NCBI RefSeq assembly: GCF_003387075.1
Contig: NZ_QUMQ01000001.1
Span: forward strand, 7,006,001-7,070,000
Direction of reading: 5' to 3'
Length of the DNA stretch: 64,000 bases
DNA from: Asanoa ferruginea
GTDB taxonomy: Bacteria > Actinomycetota > Actinomycetes > Mycobacteriales > Micromonosporaceae
This document shows positions 63,215-64,000 of this stretch, piece by piece; position 1 is the first letter of the stretch, and the number at the start of each line of letters is the position of its first letter. The translations under genes were made by a program, and so were the position numbers. A model generated the notes under the pieces. It saw nothing but the letters and a program-made list of their open reading frames with translations, searched no databases and was not told where the DNA came from.

Positions 63215-63250
63215 GTGCTGGTGAGAGCCCGCCGATCCCGGAGGTAAGCG

Positions 63251-63589
63251 ATGCAGTACGCCCTGATGATCTACGCGGAGCGCGGCTATGGCGAGGCCCT
63301 GTCCGACGCCGAACGCGTGGCGTTGATCGCCGAGTACGAGACGATCGAGGACGACCCCCGCTGCGTCCAGGCGGCACAGCTCGAGTCCGTGGAGAACGCG
63401 ACGAGCGTCCGGGTGGTCGGCGGGAAGATGCTGATGACCGACGGCCCGTTCGCCGACACCAAGGAGGTGCTGGGCGGCATCTGCCTGATCGAGGCGGACA
63501 ACCTCGACGAGGCGCTCGAGATGGCCGCTCGGGTCCCCGCCGCCCGCATGGGTGGTGTGGTCGAGGTCCGCCCGGTGGTGCGGCGCTGA
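63251..63589 (+). CDS. DGPF-domain protein, module 3
   Basis: A 112-residue YCII-related protein with MQYALMIYAERGYGEAL, MLMTDGPFADTKEVLGGICL (classical DGPF) and VVEVRPVVRR. ATG 63251 follows GGAGG. It is followed two bases later by an ECF42 gene, and an ECF42-type promoter lies upstream, exactly the layout of module 1. Confidence 0.9.
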   Translation: MQYALMIYAERGYGEALSDAERVALIAEYETIEDDPRCVQAAQLESVENATSVRVVGGKMLMTDGPFADTKEVLGGICLIEADNLDEALEMAARVPAARMGGVVEVRPVVRR

Positions 63590-63591
63590 CC

Positions 63592-64000
63592 GTGCTGGAG
63601 CAGGTCTTCCGAGACGAGTGGGGCCGGGTGCTGGCCTCCCTGGTCGGGTATCTGGGCGACTTCGACCGGGCCGAGGACGCCGCGCAGGAGGCATTCGCGA
63701 TCGCGGCACAGCGGTGGCCCGCGTCGGGGATGCCGGACAATCCGGGTGCGTGGTTGGTGACGACGGGCCGCAACCGGGCGATCGACCGGATCCGCCGGGA
63801 CCGCACCCTGGCCGAGAAGATCCGGCTGCTGCCGGTGCCCGAGGCCACCACCACGGAGGAGGTCGACGACACCGTGTTCAAGGACGAGCGGCTGGAGCTG
63901 ATCTTCACCTGCTGCCACCCGGCCCTGCCGCTGGAGGGCCAGGTGGCACTGACGCTGCGGGCCCTGGGTGGGTTGGAGACCGCCGAGATCGCGCGAGCGT
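63592..64000 (+). CDS. ECF42-type RNA polymerase sigma factor, module 3 (partial)
   Basis: The GTG at 63592, two bases after the DGPF stop, opens a frame that leaves the window. Region 2 is visible (DFDRAEDAAQEAFAIAAQRW), then PGAWLVTTGRNRAIDRIRRD, LIFTCCHPALPLEGQVALTL and the start of region 4 (GGLETAEIARA). It resembles the two other ECF42 genes of the window. The C-terminal domain lies beyond the edge. Confidence 0.92.
   Translation, partial: MLEQVFRDEWGRVLASLVGYLGDFDRAEDAAQEAFAIAAQRWPASGMPDNPGAWLVTTGRNRAIDRIRRDRTLAEKIRLLPVPEATTTEEVDDTVFKDERLELIFTCCHPALPLEGQVALTLRALGGLETAEIARA

Overview
The window is a contiguous piece of chromosome from a high-GC actinobacterium, most likely of the Micromonosporaceae (inference). 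The grounds are very GC-rich third codon positions throughout, frequent GTG starts, many promoters whose -10 box sits 5-8 nt from the start codon (leaderless mRNAs), the GlgM/GlgC/GlgE/GlgB alpha-glucan pathway, and several ECF41/ECF42-type sigma factors. I see no rRNA, tRNA, CRISPR array, prophage or intact insertion sequence.

Layout. 0-11 kb: partial PhyH-type dioxygenase, divergent TetR/MFS pair, M1 aminopeptidase, MerR regulator with a BtrH/C39-like protein, DUF3052, and a PadR-controlled ABC exporter operon. 11-20 kb: two membrane proteins, a VOC protein, a secreted alpha/beta hydrolase, a large LuxR-type (LAL) regulator, a small secreted protein, a methyltransferase and a zinc alcohol dehydrogenase, ending in a low-GC repeat-bearing gap. 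20-28 kb: glgM divergent from glgC-glgE-glgB; this GlgE carries about 420 extra Pro/Ala/Glu/Lys-rich residues at its N-terminus. 28-34 kb: secreted SGNH hydrolase, GGDEF-EAL protein, GH10-FnIII-CBM2 xylanase with a CebR-like operator, and two divergent MarR-type regulators sharing twin operators. 34.3-35.6 kb: a gene-free island of large palindromes and a 76-bp tandem repeat. 35.6-41 kb: a Rossmann-like protein of unknown function, a 2'-5' RNA ligase-fold protein, and kdpD-kdpE without kdpFABC. 41-49 kb: two ECF42-DGPF modules around a DUF899 protein, a DUF4037 protein, an M24 peptidase and an acyl-CoA dehydrogenase. 49-54 kb: Lrp regulator, histidine phosphatase, peptide deformylase, arginase-fold protein, and a 650-aa fusion of ECF sigma factor, zinc finger, membrane helix and GH128-like glycosidase domain. 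54-59 kb: a compact NIS siderophore operon (PLP decarboxylase plus two IucA/IucC synthetases) behind a probable iron box. 59-64 kb: endonuclease/exonuclease/phosphatase-fold protein, an ECF41-epimerase module with its own recognisable promoter, a GNAT protein, an HD-like protein and a third ECF42-DGPF module cut by the window edge.

How it works together. GlgC makes ADP-glucose, GlgM makes maltose-1-phosphate, GlgE polymerises it and GlgB branches the product, so the window encodes a full alpha-glucan route. Xylanase, SGNH hydrolase, alpha/beta hydrolase and the sigma-glycosidase fusion point to a saprophyte that senses and degrades polysaccharide. Regulation is dominated by ECF sigma factors: three ECF42 and one ECF41 have matching promoter motifs readable upstream of their partner genes, and a fifth carries its own membrane anchor and outer domain. 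The most unusual items are the sigma-GH128 fusion, the extended GlgE, the palindrome family at 34-35.6 kb, and a dispersed motif built on CGTCCTAGGACG seen four times. Starts are read from ribosome-binding sites or -10 spacing; no database search was possible.
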